Below, in pieces: positions 36,697-45,794 of a stretch of DNA of 64,000 nucleotides. Within the stretch, counting starts at the first letter, position 1. Every line of letters starts with the position of its first letter. The notes beneath the pieces were generated by a model. The model ran no database searches, was not told the DNA's origin, and saw only the letters and a program-made list of their open reading frames with translations. A program made the position numbers and the translations under genes. Source of the DNA: Ectorhizobium quercum (GTDB taxonomy: Bacteria > Pseudomonadota > Alphaproteobacteria > Rhizobiales > Rhizobiaceae); assembly GCF_026552795.1 (NCBI RefSeq), contig NZ_JANFPI010000006.1:186001-250000 (forward strand). The letters run 5' to 3'.

Positions 36697-37443
36697 ATGA
36701 GCCTCGATCTTTCGGGCCGCATCGCCCTCGTCACCGGCGCCTCACGCGGCATCGGCTATTTCACCGCGCTGGAACTGGCAAAAGCCGGGGCGCACGTGAT
36801 CGCCTGCGCCCGCACCGTCGGCGGCCTCGAGGATCTGGACGATGCCATTAAGGCGGCGGGCGGCCAGCCCGCGACGCTGGTGCCCTTCGATCTCGACGAC
36901 ATGGACGCCATCGACCGGCTGGGCGCCTCGATCCACGAGCGCTGGGGCAGGCTCGACATTCTCGTCGCCAATGCCGGCATTCTCGGCACCATCTCGCCCA
37001 TCGGCCATATCGACCCCAAGGATTTCGAGAGGGTGATGCGCATCAACGTCGTCTCGACATGGCGGCTGATCGGCTCGGTCGAGCCGCTGCTGAAAGCCTC
37101 TGACGCCGGACGCGCGGTCGTCCTCTCGTCCGGCGCCGCGCATCGCTGCCGGCCGTTCTGGGGCGCCTATTCCGCCTCCAAGGCCGCCGTCGAGGCGCTG
37201 GTGCGCACCTGGGCGGCCGAAATCGAGAACATCTCGAACGTCAGGGTGCTCGCGGTCGATCCGGGCGTGACGCGCACGCAGATGCGCGCCAAGGCCGCTC
37301 CCGGCGAAGATCCGAACTCCATTCCGCACCCGTCCGAGGTCGCCGCCGTCATCGCGCCGCTGACCGCGCCGTCCCAGACCGAGACCGGCAGGCTCTACGT
37401 GGTGCGCGAGAAGGCGTTCAAGGATTTCCGCGCACCAGAGTAG
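36697..37443 (+). CDS. Short-chain dehydrogenase/reductase
   Basis: 248 residues, classical SDR. Cofactor motif VTGASRGIGYFTALELA, NAG in VANAGILG, and catalytic Ser-Tyr-Lys (VLSSGAAHRC, YSASKAAVEAL). Substrate unknown. Good ribosome site (GGGAGGA) and a 24-base gap to purF suggest one transcript; this purF-SDR pair recurs in rhizobia as far as I recall. No link to purine chemistry is visible. Confidence 0.9.
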   Translation: MSLDLSGRIALVTGASRGIGYFTALELAKAGAHVIACARTVGGLEDLDDAIKAAGGQPATLVPFDLDDMDAIDRLGASIHERWGRLDILVANAGILGTISPIGHIDPKDFERVMRINVVSTWRLIGSVEPLLKASDAGRAVVLSSGAAHRCRPFWGAYSASKAAVEALVRTWAAEIENISNVRVLAVDPGVTRTQMRAKAAPGEDPNSIPHPSEVAAVIAPLTAPSQTETGRLYVVREKAFKDFRAPE

Positions 37444-37460
37444 CAAGCGCTTCACTCCCC

Positions 37461-37541
37461 TCCGGTCATCCTCGGCCCTGAGCCGAGGATCCATCGCCAT
37501 GTCCTGTGGATGCCCGGGTCAGGCCCGAGATGACCAAAGCA
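37461..37541. repeat. Dispersed two-hairpin palindromic repeat (copy D)
   Basis: First palindrome atcctcggc/gccgaggat, second imperfect one with cccgggtcaggcccgaga. Occupies the first part of the SDR-cysS gap, just before the cysS promoter. Confidence 0.7.
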
Positions 37542-37575
37542 GGATCGGCACGACCATCTTGCGTGGCGAGCGCCC

Positions 37576-37604
37576 TTGACCAAATCCTGTCCGCACGCCA
37601 TAAG
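37576..37604 (+). promoter_or_regulatory. Sigma-70 promoter of cysS
   Basis: TTGACC at 37576-37581, spacer of 17, CATAAG at 37599-37604. The -35 is near perfect (CTTGAC context, as rhizobial promoters prefer). Expected transcription start about 37610-37613, that is on or next to the ATG of the leader peptide, leaving a ~135-base leader before cysS. Confidence 0.65.
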
Positions 37605-37611
37605 AAACGGC

Positions 37612-37656
37612 ATGAAAACGGCACTCTGCATTATTTGCGGGATCATTATTCGCTAG
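37612..37656 (+). CDS. Candidate cysteine leader peptide of cysS (MKTALCIICGIIIR)
   Basis: A 14-codon frame, ATG 37612 to TAG 37654-37656, with two Cys codons (TGC) at codons 6 and 9 separated by Ile-Ile. Cysteine is rare in proteins, so two in fourteen upstream of the cysteinyl-tRNA synthetase gene is suggestive. The predicted transcription start coincides with its ATG, so it may be translated leaderless; no good ribosome site is present. Its stop codon lies within the first of two competing hairpins. A chance frame is possible; no comparative support is available here. Confidence 0.45.
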   Translation: MKTALCIICGIIIR

Positions 37657-37745
37657 CGGTTCGCTGGCCTGGCCGTTCTCGTCCCATTTCCACAATCCGG
37701 ATGACGACGCCCCGGCCGGAGCCGGAGGCATGAACGGAGATGGGA

Positions 37746-37750
<5 letters not shown>
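37652..37750 (+). promoter_or_regulatory. Candidate attenuator/translational switch in the cysS leader
   Basis: Stem 1: gctagcg (37652-37658) with cgctggc (37662-37668), one G-U pair, overlapping the leader-peptide stop. Stem 2: ggcctggcc (37666-37674) with ggccggagcc (37714-37723), one bulged A. They share bases 37666-37668 and cannot coexist. Between the arms of stem 2, cccatttcc (37683-37691) can pair with gggaatggg (37742-37750), which contains the cysS start codon, with one G-U pair. No T-run follows, so control would act on translation rather than termination. Structures were built by eye. Confidence 0.4.
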
Positions 37751-39131
<1,381 letters not shown>

Positions 39132-39189
39132 AGGGCTTCGTCGCCGGCTGTCGCACGCGTTTCTTGTCCACGGACGGGGAGAGCATGTC

Positions 39190-39666
39190 ATGACCACATA
39201 TGCCGGCGGATGCCAGTGCGGGGCAGTGCGGTTCCGCGTCACGGGGGCGCTGAAGGACAGTTCCATCTGTCATTGCCGCATGTGCCAGAAGGCCTTCGGG
39301 GCCTATTACGCGCCTCTCGTCTCGACGCGCGGAGCGACGCTCGAATGGACTCGCGGCGAACCGAAACGTTTCCGCTCCTCCAATTACGTGGAACGCGGCT
39401 TTTGCGGGGATTGCGGCACGCCGCTGACCTACGAGGCGCCCGACGGCATTGCCCTCGCCGCCGGCGCGTTCGACGATCCGGCCGCCCTGCCGCCGGTGGT
39501 GCAATACGGCATCGAGGGCAGGCTGCCCTTCACGGAAACGCTGCCCACCCTGCCCGCGCATCATACGCTGGACGACATCGACGCCGCTCCCTTCCTGAGC
39601 GACCTCGTTTCCTACCAGCATCCCGACCACGACACCGAAGCATGGCCGCCGGGGGAACGCGGATGA
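39190..39666 (+). CDS. GFA family protein (first of two tandem copies)
   Basis: 158 residues, zinc-binding glutathione-dependent formaldehyde-activating (GFA/CENP-V) fold. Seven cysteines in the usual pattern: GGCQCGAVRF, CHCRMCQKAFG, GFCGDCGTPL. Similar proteins bind glutathione adducts, but most family members have no proven substrate. It overlaps the next GFA gene in ATGA. Starts 58 bases after cysS. Confidence 0.92.
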   Translation: MTTYAGGCQCGAVRFRVTGALKDSSICHCRMCQKAFGAYYAPLVSTRGATLEWTRGEPKRFRSSNYVERGFCGDCGTPLTYEAPDGIALAAGAFDDPAALPPVVQYGIEGRLPFTETLPTLPAHHTLDDIDAAPFLSDLVSYQHPDHDTEAWPPGERG

Positions 39667-40124
39667 GAGAAGGCCCCTTCACCGGCGGTTGCCAGTGCGG
39701 CGCGGTGCGCTTCCGGGCGACGAAACTCGGGCGCGGCAGCATCTGCCATTGCCGCATGTGCCAGAAGGCGACCGGCAATTTCTTCGCACCGTTCATCTCC
39801 ATTCAGGACGAAAGCCTCGAATGGACCCGCGGCGCGCCGCAATGGTTCCGCTCATCGGCCGATATCCGGCGCGGTTTCTGCGCCGCCTGCGGCACGCCCC
39901 TCGCCTACGAGCATCCGCACGGGCTGGAAATCACCATCGGCGCCTTCGACCGGCCGGAGGAACTGGAACCGGAAGTGCAGGTCAACCACCACCAACGTCT
40001 GCCCTGGATCGAGCGGCTGTTCGAGAAGCGGCCCGTTGCCCAGAGCGCCGACGAGGCACGGATCGTCTCCTTCCAGCATCCCGACCACGACACGGACCGC
40101 TGGCCGCCGGACACGGCGTCCTGA
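39663..40124 (+). CDS. GFA family protein (second tandem copy)
   Basis: 153 residues, same cysteine pattern (GGCQCGAVRF, CHCRMCQKATG, GFCAACGTPL) and the same ending (QHPDHDT.WPP) as the preceding protein, so the pair arose by tandem duplication. The middle and C-terminal parts have diverged, which suggests different ligands or a heterodimer. Start ATG 39663 overlaps the first copy's stop. Confidence 0.92.
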   Translation: MREGPFTGGCQCGAVRFRATKLGRGSICHCRMCQKATGNFFAPFISIQDESLEWTRGAPQWFRSSADIRRGFCAACGTPLAYEHPHGLEITIGAFDRPEELEPEVQVNHHQRLPWIERLFEKRPVAQSADEARIVSFQHPDHDTDRWPPDTAS

Positions 40125-40199
40125 AGCCGCCGGCCGTTTCGTCGGCCCGAAAATTCGACACGACCGTGAAGACGGCCAAGACTGTCCGGGGAGGACACG

Positions 40200-41810
40200 A
40201 TGACACGCGAACGCATCTATCTGTTCGATACGACATTGCGGGACGGGCAACAGACGCCCGGCGTCGATTTCTCGGTGGACGACAAGATCGCCATCGCCAG
40301 CCTGCTGGACGATTTCGGCATCGATTACGTCGAGGGCGGCTACCCCGGCGCGAACCCGACGGACACGGCCTTCTTCTCGAAAAAGCGCACGCGGAAGGCG
40401 GCCTTCGTCGCCTTCGGCATGACGCGCCGCCCCGGCGTTTCGGCCGCCAACGATCCGGGACTGGCAAGCCTCGTCCAGTCGCAGGCCGATGCCCTCTGTC
40501 TTGTGGCGAAAAGCTGGGATTACCATGTGACCGTCGCGCTCGGCACGACGCCGGAGGAGAACCTGGCCGGCATCCGCGACAGCGTGGAGGCCGTTCTGAA
40601 AAGCGGAAAGCAGGCGATGATCGACTGCGAGCATTTCTTCGACGGCTACAAGGCAAACCCGGACTATGCGCTGGCCTGCGTGAAGACGGCCCATGAGGCG
40701 GGTGCGCGCTGGGTGGTGCTGTGCGACACCAATGGCGGTTCGCAGCCGGCGGAAATCGCGCGCATCGTTTCCGACGTCATCGCCGCCGGCGTGCCCGGCA
40801 CTTGCCTCGGCATCCACGCCCATAACGACACGGGCCAGGCGGTCGCCAACTCGCTCGCCGCCATCGACGCGGGCGCGCGGCAAATCCAAGGCACGCTGAA
40901 CGGCATCGGCGAGCGCTGCGGCAACGCCAATCTCGTCACCATCGTGCCGACGCTGGTGCTGAAGGACTACTACAGGACGCGCTTCGAAACCGGCGTGACG
41001 GAGGAGAAGCTTGCCGGCCTCACCGAACTCTCCCGCGCCTTCGACGAGATCCTGAACCGCGCGCCTTATCACCAGTCGCCCTATGTCGGCGCCTCGGCCT
41101 TTGCGACCAAGGCCGGCATCCACGCCTCGGCGCTGCTGAAGGACCCGCGCACCTACGAACACGTTCCGCCGGAATCGGTCGGCAATTTCCGCAGCGTCAT
41201 GGTGTCGGACCAGGGTGGCCGGTCGAATTTCCTCAACGCGCTGAAGCGCCGGGGTATCGCCGTCGCGAAGGACGATCCGCGCCTCGACCGGCTGATCGCC
41301 ACCGTCAAGGAGCGCGAGGCGGAGGGCTATGCCTATGAGGGCGCCGATGCGAGCTTCGAGCTTCTCGCCCGCCGCACCTTCGGCACGATCCCGGATTTCT
41401 TCCGGGTCGAGGGCTTCCGCGTCATGGTGGAGCGCCGTTTCGATGCGCTCGGACGGCCGAAAACCGTCTCGGAGGCCGTGGTGAAGCTCGAAATCGAGGG
41501 AAAGACCATCCTTTCGGTGGCGGAGGGCGACGGGCCGGTGAACGCACTCGACCTGGCGCTGCGCAAGGATTTCGGCGTTTTCCAGCAGGAGATCGCCGAT
41601 CTGGAACTGACGGACTACAAGGTGCGCATCCTCAACGGCGGCACCGGGGCCGTCACCCGCGTGCTGATCGAATCCGGCGACAGCGGCGGGCGGCGCTGGA
41701 CCACCGTGGGCGTTTCGGAAAACATCATCGACGCCTCGTTCCAGGCGCTCTCCGATTCCATTCTCTACAAGGTGATGAAGAACCGCGGCCTCGCCGGAGT
41801 GGGAGCCTGA
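40200..41810 (+). CDS. cimA: (R)-citramalate synthase
   Basis: 536 residues, the length of CimA. Condenses pyruvate and acetyl-CoA to citramalate, the threonine-independent entry to isoleucine. HMGL-like barrel with DTTLRDGQQTPGVDF and HAHNDTGQAVANS, followed by the LeuA-type C-terminal regulatory domain (from about 410) that usually binds the end product. Distinguished from 2-isopropylmalate synthase by length and by the DFSVDDKIAIASLLDDFGID start; homocitrate synthase is less likely. Strong ribosome site GGGGAGGAC. Confidence 0.9.
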   Translation: MTRERIYLFDTTLRDGQQTPGVDFSVDDKIAIASLLDDFGIDYVEGGYPGANPTDTAFFSKKRTRKAAFVAFGMTRRPGVSAANDPGLASLVQSQADALCLVAKSWDYHVTVALGTTPEENLAGIRDSVEAVLKSGKQAMIDCEHFFDGYKANPDYALACVKTAHEAGARWVVLCDTNGGSQPAEIARIVSDVIAAGVPGTCLGIHAHNDTGQAVANSLAAIDAGARQIQGTLNGIGERCGNANLVTIVPTLVLKDYYRTRFETGVTEEKLAGLTELSRAFDEILNRAPYHQSPYVGASAFATKAGIHASALLKDPRTYEHVPPESVGNFRSVMVSDQGGRSNFLNALKRRGIAVAKDDPRLDRLIATVKEREAEGYAYEGADASFELLARRTFGTIPDFFRVEGFRVMVERRFDALGRPKTVSEAVVKLEIEGKTILSVAEGDGPVNALDLALRKDFGVFQQEIADLELTDYKVRILNGGTGAVTRVLIESGDSGGRRWTTVGVSENIIDASFQALSDSILYKVMKNRGLAGVGA

Positions 41811-42016
41811 GGCTGCGGCCGCAGCATGTTCATTTCGCTTTATGGGTCATTCACAGAAATGAATTGGCGCGGCAGGACGGCTTGCGATAAGCCATGTTCC
41901 GGGTGCTGCCGTTTTCTCCCGGAACGGAACCGTTCCCCTGCCTCCTTTTCCCGTTGGCGGATGTCACGACACCTCCACAAAGATCGCTGAACCGGCTCCA
42001 GCCAGCGGAGAAACCG

Positions 42017-42910
42017 ATGCCCTCCCCCATCAAGAACGAGGATACGCCCAAGGGCTTCGCGCTGGCCGCCTCGGCCTATCTGATCTGGGGCGCCCTGCCC
42101 TTCTACCTGAAGGCGCTGGGCCACATTCCCGCGACCGAGGTCATTTCCCACCGCATCGTATGGTCCGTGCCCATCGCCGGGCTCATCCTTCTGGCGATGG
42201 GCCAGCTTGCGGAACTCCGCGCGGCCTTCCGCTCGCCGCGCATGCTGGCGATGGCGCTGCTGACCGCCTCGCTCGTCAGCATCAACTGGGGCGTCTATGT
42301 CTGGGCGATCAGCATCGACCGCACGCTGGATGCGGCGCTCGGCTATTTCATCAACCCGCTGTTCTCGATCTTTCTCGGCGCCGTTCTGCTGAAGGAAAGG
42401 CTGGCGCCGGCGCAGGTCGCGGCTCTCGGTCTTGCCGCCACGGGCGTTGCGCTGATGACCTACGAGGCCGGGGCCCTGCCGTGGATCGGCCTCATCCTGA
42501 CCTTTTCGTGGGGTGCCTATGCATTCCTGAGAAAGGCGCTGCCGATCGGCGCGAACCAGGGCTTCTTTCTTGAAGTCGCGCTGATCAGCCCGTTTGCGCT
42601 CGGCTATATCCTCTGGCTGACGTCGACCGGCCAGGGCCATTTCCTCAACGGCACGACCTCGGACACGCTGCTCCTGTCGTTCGCGGGCGTCGCCACCGCC
42701 ATTCCGCTCATGCTCTATGCCAACGGCGCGAAGCTGCTGCGCCTCTCCACCATCGCCATCATGCAGTACATCACGCCGAGCCTGCTGTTCCTCGTCGCGG
42801 TGTTCGTCTTCAAGGAACCGATGAACTCCCTGAAGCTTACCGCCTTCTGCTTCATCTGGGCGGCGCTTTTCGTCTATAGCTGGTCGATTATCTGGCGCAG
42901 CCGGCGCTAG
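42017..42910 (+). CDS. rarD: RarD/EamA family drug-metabolite transporter
   Basis: 297 residues from ATG 42017 (GGAG six bases before). About ten membrane helices, in the RarD pattern (AYLIWGALPFYLKALGHI, SHRIVWSVP, NWGVYVWAI, LGYFINPLFSIFLG). RarD in E. coli is linked to chloramphenicol sensitivity; physiological substrate unknown. Converges with the LOG-family gene nine bases downstream. Confidence 0.9.
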   Translation: MPSPIKNEDTPKGFALAASAYLIWGALPFYLKALGHIPATEVISHRIVWSVPIAGLILLAMGQLAELRAAFRSPRMLAMALLTASLVSINWGVYVWAISIDRTLDAALGYFINPLFSIFLGAVLLKERLAPAQVAALGLAATGVALMTYEAGALPWIGLILTFSWGAYAFLRKALPIGANQGFFLEVALISPFALGYILWLTSTGQGHFLNGTTSDTLLLSFAGVATAIPLMLYANGAKLLRLSTIAIMQYITPSLLFLVAVFVFKEPMNSLKLTAFCFIWAALFVYSWSIIWRSRR

Positions 42911-42919
42911 AGGCGATCT

Positions 42920-43543
42920 TCAGAGGCGGGAAATGATCGCCTCTTCGCCTTCCTTGCCGTTGTTGAGTTCGTCGATCCGGTCGAGGATCGCCGGCACGAT
43001 GTCCTCGACCTCGGCGATCACCATCGGCTGGACGAGATGGGCACGGTGGATGAAGCCCTGCTCGCGCATATGGCTGACCAGATCCAACATCGGATCCCAG
43101 AAACCCTCGATATTGGCGAAGACCATCGGCTTTTCGTGACGCCCGAGCTGGCCCCAGGTCATGATCTCGACAATTTCCTCCAGGGTTCCGATTCCTCCCG
43201 GAAGTGTGACGAAAGCGTCGGCTCGCTCGAACATTGCATGCTTGCGTTCATGCATGTTCTCCGTCACGATCAGTTCATCGAGCTGGCCGAGGGAATGGCG
43301 AGTCGCCTCCATGTCCACGAGAAATTCGGGAATGATGCCCGTCACCTTGCCGCCCGCCGCCATGACGCCGCTCGCGACCGCGCCCATGATACCCTTGGTT
43401 CCGCCGCCATAGACGAGACGCAGGCCGTGGGCGGCTATCGCTGTGCCGAGCTTGCGCCCGGCCTCGACGAAAACGGGTGAACGTCCCGGCTGGGAGCCGC
43501 AATAGACGCAGATGGATCGAATCGAAGAACTGTTTTCACTCAT
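42920..43543 (-). CDS. LOG family protein (cytokinin riboside 5'-monophosphate phosphoribohydrolase type)
   Basis: 207 residues from ATG 43543, TIGR00730-type Rossmann fold. Signatures: VYCGSQPGRSP, VYGGGTKGIMG and the catalytic PGGIGTLEE with ERKHAMFERAD just before it. LOG enzymes split nucleotide 5'-monophosphates to base and ribose phosphate; plant-associated members release free cytokinins. Whether this one does so is inference. A longer upstream frame overlaps the LysM gene and was rejected. Confidence 0.9.
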   Translation of the reverse strand: MSENSSSIRSICVYCGSQPGRSPVFVEAGRKLGTAIAAHGLRLVYGGGTKGIMGAVASGVMAAGGKVTGIIPEFLVDMEATRHSLGQLDELIVTENMHERKHAMFERADAFVTLPGGIGTLEEIVEIMTWGQLGRHEKPMVFANIEGFWDPMLDLVSHMREQGFIHRAHLVQPMVIAEVEDIVPAILDRIDELNNGKEGEEAIISRL

Positions 43544-43688
43544 GCCTGCAAGGAACAACGGCTCCGGAGGCGCGTCAAGGAAATGCGTGAAAAAACTCGC
43601 CCTCCATAATGCCGATTTACGCGCTTTCGCTTGTGAAAGGGGCGTAAAATCGATAGCAATTCGGGAGCATTGCCGGAGATTGATGTAA

Positions 43689-45629
43689 ATGAAGAACCGT
43701 GCCGCCCTTTTGGCTCTGATCGTGCTCGCCATCGCGACGCTTCTGATGATTTTCGTCATTCTTCCACGGCTTTCCGGAGACCAGAAGACATTGCAGGAGG
43801 TTGCCGACGAGGCGGCGCAGACCACGACGGAGGCTGCCGAGACGACCGAGGAAGCACCGCAGCAGGCCGTTGCGCAGCTCAAGGAAAAGGCGACCGCCAC
43901 GCTCGAGAAGATGGAACGCCTGTCGGCCGGCGCGACGGAAGCGGTCGGCGCGCTGGCGGCGCTGTTCGATGGCAACCGCCTGCCGGCGGCCGAGGACTAC
44001 GCTGCCGCGCGCGCGAAGGCCGAAAACGTTCTTGCCGACCTTGCCGCCGTCGAACTGCCGGAAGGCATCGGCGGCGACGTACTCGCCAATGCCCAGAGAC
44101 TGCGCGACGAGGCCGTGGCCTCGGCGGAATGGGTGAAGACCCTGCCCGAAAATCCCGCCGCTGCGGCGCCCGTGATCGACAGGATCAGGGAGCTTTTCCC
44201 CCTCGCCTTCACCGCCGAGAACGCGCCGGAACCGGCTGAAACGCCGGTGGAGACCGAGGCGGAATCGCCGCCGGCGCCCGTCACCGCCCTGCCCACCTTC
44301 GATGTGCTGCGCGTCGAGCCGGACGGCTCGACCCTCATCGCAGGGCGCGCGACGCCCGGCGTGACCATCGAGATCGTCAGCGGCGAGAACGTTCTGACCA
44401 AGGCGGAAACCGGCGCGGGCGGCGAATTCGCGGCCATTCTCGACGACCCGCTTCCGCCCGGCGACCATCAGCTTGCCCTGCGCGCGACCGGCGACAACGG
44501 CGCCGTGGCGCTGTCCGGCGAGGTGGCGACCATATCCGTTCCGAAGGACAAGGACGGCCAGCTTCTGGCGATGATCTCCACGCCCGGCCAGGCGAGCCGC
44601 CTGCTGGCCATTCCGTCCGCACAGGACGACGAAACGTCCGGCGCGCAGACGCCTGACACGGCGGCACCGGGCGACACCGCCGCCCTTGCCCCCGATGCGG
44701 ATGCCGCCGGCACCGCACCGGTGCGCGTCAGCGCCGTCGAGATCGAAAGCAACCGCATCTACGTCGCCGGCTCGGCGGCGGCGGGCAGCCGGATCCGCGC
44801 CTTCGCCAGCGACACGCTCATTGGCGAGGGAACCGCCGATCCCTCCGGCCATTTCGTGGTCGACGGGGCGGTGACGCTGGCCCCCGGCGATCACGTCATC
44901 GTGGTCGAAACGCTCGACGCGGCCGGCAATGTCGTCGCGCGGGTTTCCGTGCCCTTCAACCGGCCCGCCGGCAGCCAGGTCTCGGCCATCGCCGGCGACA
45001 CGCCCGTGCCGGGCGCCGCCGCTCCCCTCGAGACGGCGGACACGAAGGCGCTCGCCGGGTTGCGGGAGAATGTCGCCAAGGCGTTTACGCTGCTCAGGTC
45101 GCTGTTCGCCGACGGCAAGGTGCCCAGCCAGGAAGAACTCGCCGCCGCCCGCTCCGCCACCGAATTCGCGCTCAAGGCGCTCAGTGAATACGTTCCCGAT
45201 CCGGCGGCGCCGGCATCCGTGAAAGCGCTCAGTGCCGCCGCCTCCGCCGACGCGGCCCGAGCTCAGGCCGCCCTCGACCGACTGCCGCGGGACCCCGCCG
45301 GTATCGACAGGGCGCTCGGCGAACTCTCCGGCCTGATCGATACCGTGACGGCACCTGCCGCAGGCTCGACGGCCACCGCCCTGTCGCAGGCGCCGCTGAC
45401 GCCGTCCGACAATGCCGTCATCATCCGCCGCGGCGACACGCTGTGGCAGATTTCCCGGCGCGTCTACGGCCAGGGCGTCCGCTATACGACGATTTATCTC
45501 GCCAACCGCAACGAGATCCTCAACCCGGACCTGATCGAGCCGGGGCAGGTCTTCACGGTTCCGCGCGAGGCGCTTCCGAACGCCGAGGAACTGCATCGCA
45601 GACGTTTGTCCGGCGAAGCGTTGCAATAG
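43689..45629 (+). CDS. LysM-domain envelope protein with duplicated helical and Ig-like modules
   Basis: 646 residues. An N-terminal membrane anchor (7-27) is followed by an Ala/Glu/Thr-rich linker. Helical unit A (about 75-173: LFDGNRLPAAEDYAAAR) resembles unit B (about 455-552: LFADGKVPSQEELAAAR). Two Ig-like segments (about 203-285 and 347-424), each with an APGDH/PPGDH turn, lie between them. A C-terminal LysM (about 575-625: RRGDTLWQISRRVYG, NPDLIEPGQVFTVP) should bind peptidoglycan. Probably an inner-membrane-anchored periplasmic protein tethered to the wall; exact role unknown. LysM/Ig proteins of this type are common in rhizobia. Confidence 0.88.
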   Translation: MKNRAALLALIVLAIATLLMIFVILPRLSGDQKTLQEVADEAAQTTTEAAETTEEAPQQAVAQLKEKATATLEKMERLSAGATEAVGALAALFDGNRLPAAEDYAAARAKAENVLADLAAVELPEGIGGDVLANAQRLRDEAVASAEWVKTLPENPAAAAPVIDRIRELFPLAFTAENAPEPAETPVETEAESPPAPVTALPTFDVLRVEPDGSTLIAGRATPGVTIEIVSGENVLTKAETGAGGEFAAILDDPLPPGDHQLALRATGDNGAVALSGEVATISVPKDKDGQLLAMISTPGQASRLLAIPSAQDDETSGAQTPDTAAPGDTAALAPDADAAGTAPVRVSAVEIESNRIYVAGSAAAGSRIRAFASDTLIGEGTADPSGHFVVDGAVTLAPGDHVIVVETLDAAGNVVARVSVPFNRPAGSQVSAIAGDTPVPGAAAPLETADTKALAGLRENVAKAFTLLRSLFADGKVPSQEELAAARSATEFALKALSEYVPDPAAPASVKALSAAASADAARAQAALDRLPRDPAGIDRALGELSGLIDTVTAPAAGSTATALSQAPLTPSDNAVIIRRGDTLWQISRRVYGQGVRYTTIYLANRNEILNPDLIEPGQVFTVPREALPNAEELHRRRLSGEALQ

Positions 45630-45655
45630 GACGTCCGAATCCCTATTTCACGGCA

Positions 45656-45690
45656 GGGCGGCGGTTCCGGACGGATCGCCGCCCTCTTCG
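45656..45690 (+). terminator. Hairpin after the LysM gene
   Basis: Arms gggcggcg / cgccgccc with a 13-base loop, then tcttcgtttg. GC-rich stem with a weak T tail; probable terminator. Confidence 0.5.
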
Positions 45691-45794
45691 TTTGCATTTC
45701 CCCAGCCTGAACCATTCCCCCGGTCCGGAAATGCTCCGTCGAGTAGTCCGTACCTTTGAAAAACCGACATTCTTCCAGTGGCGCCGGAGTATCC

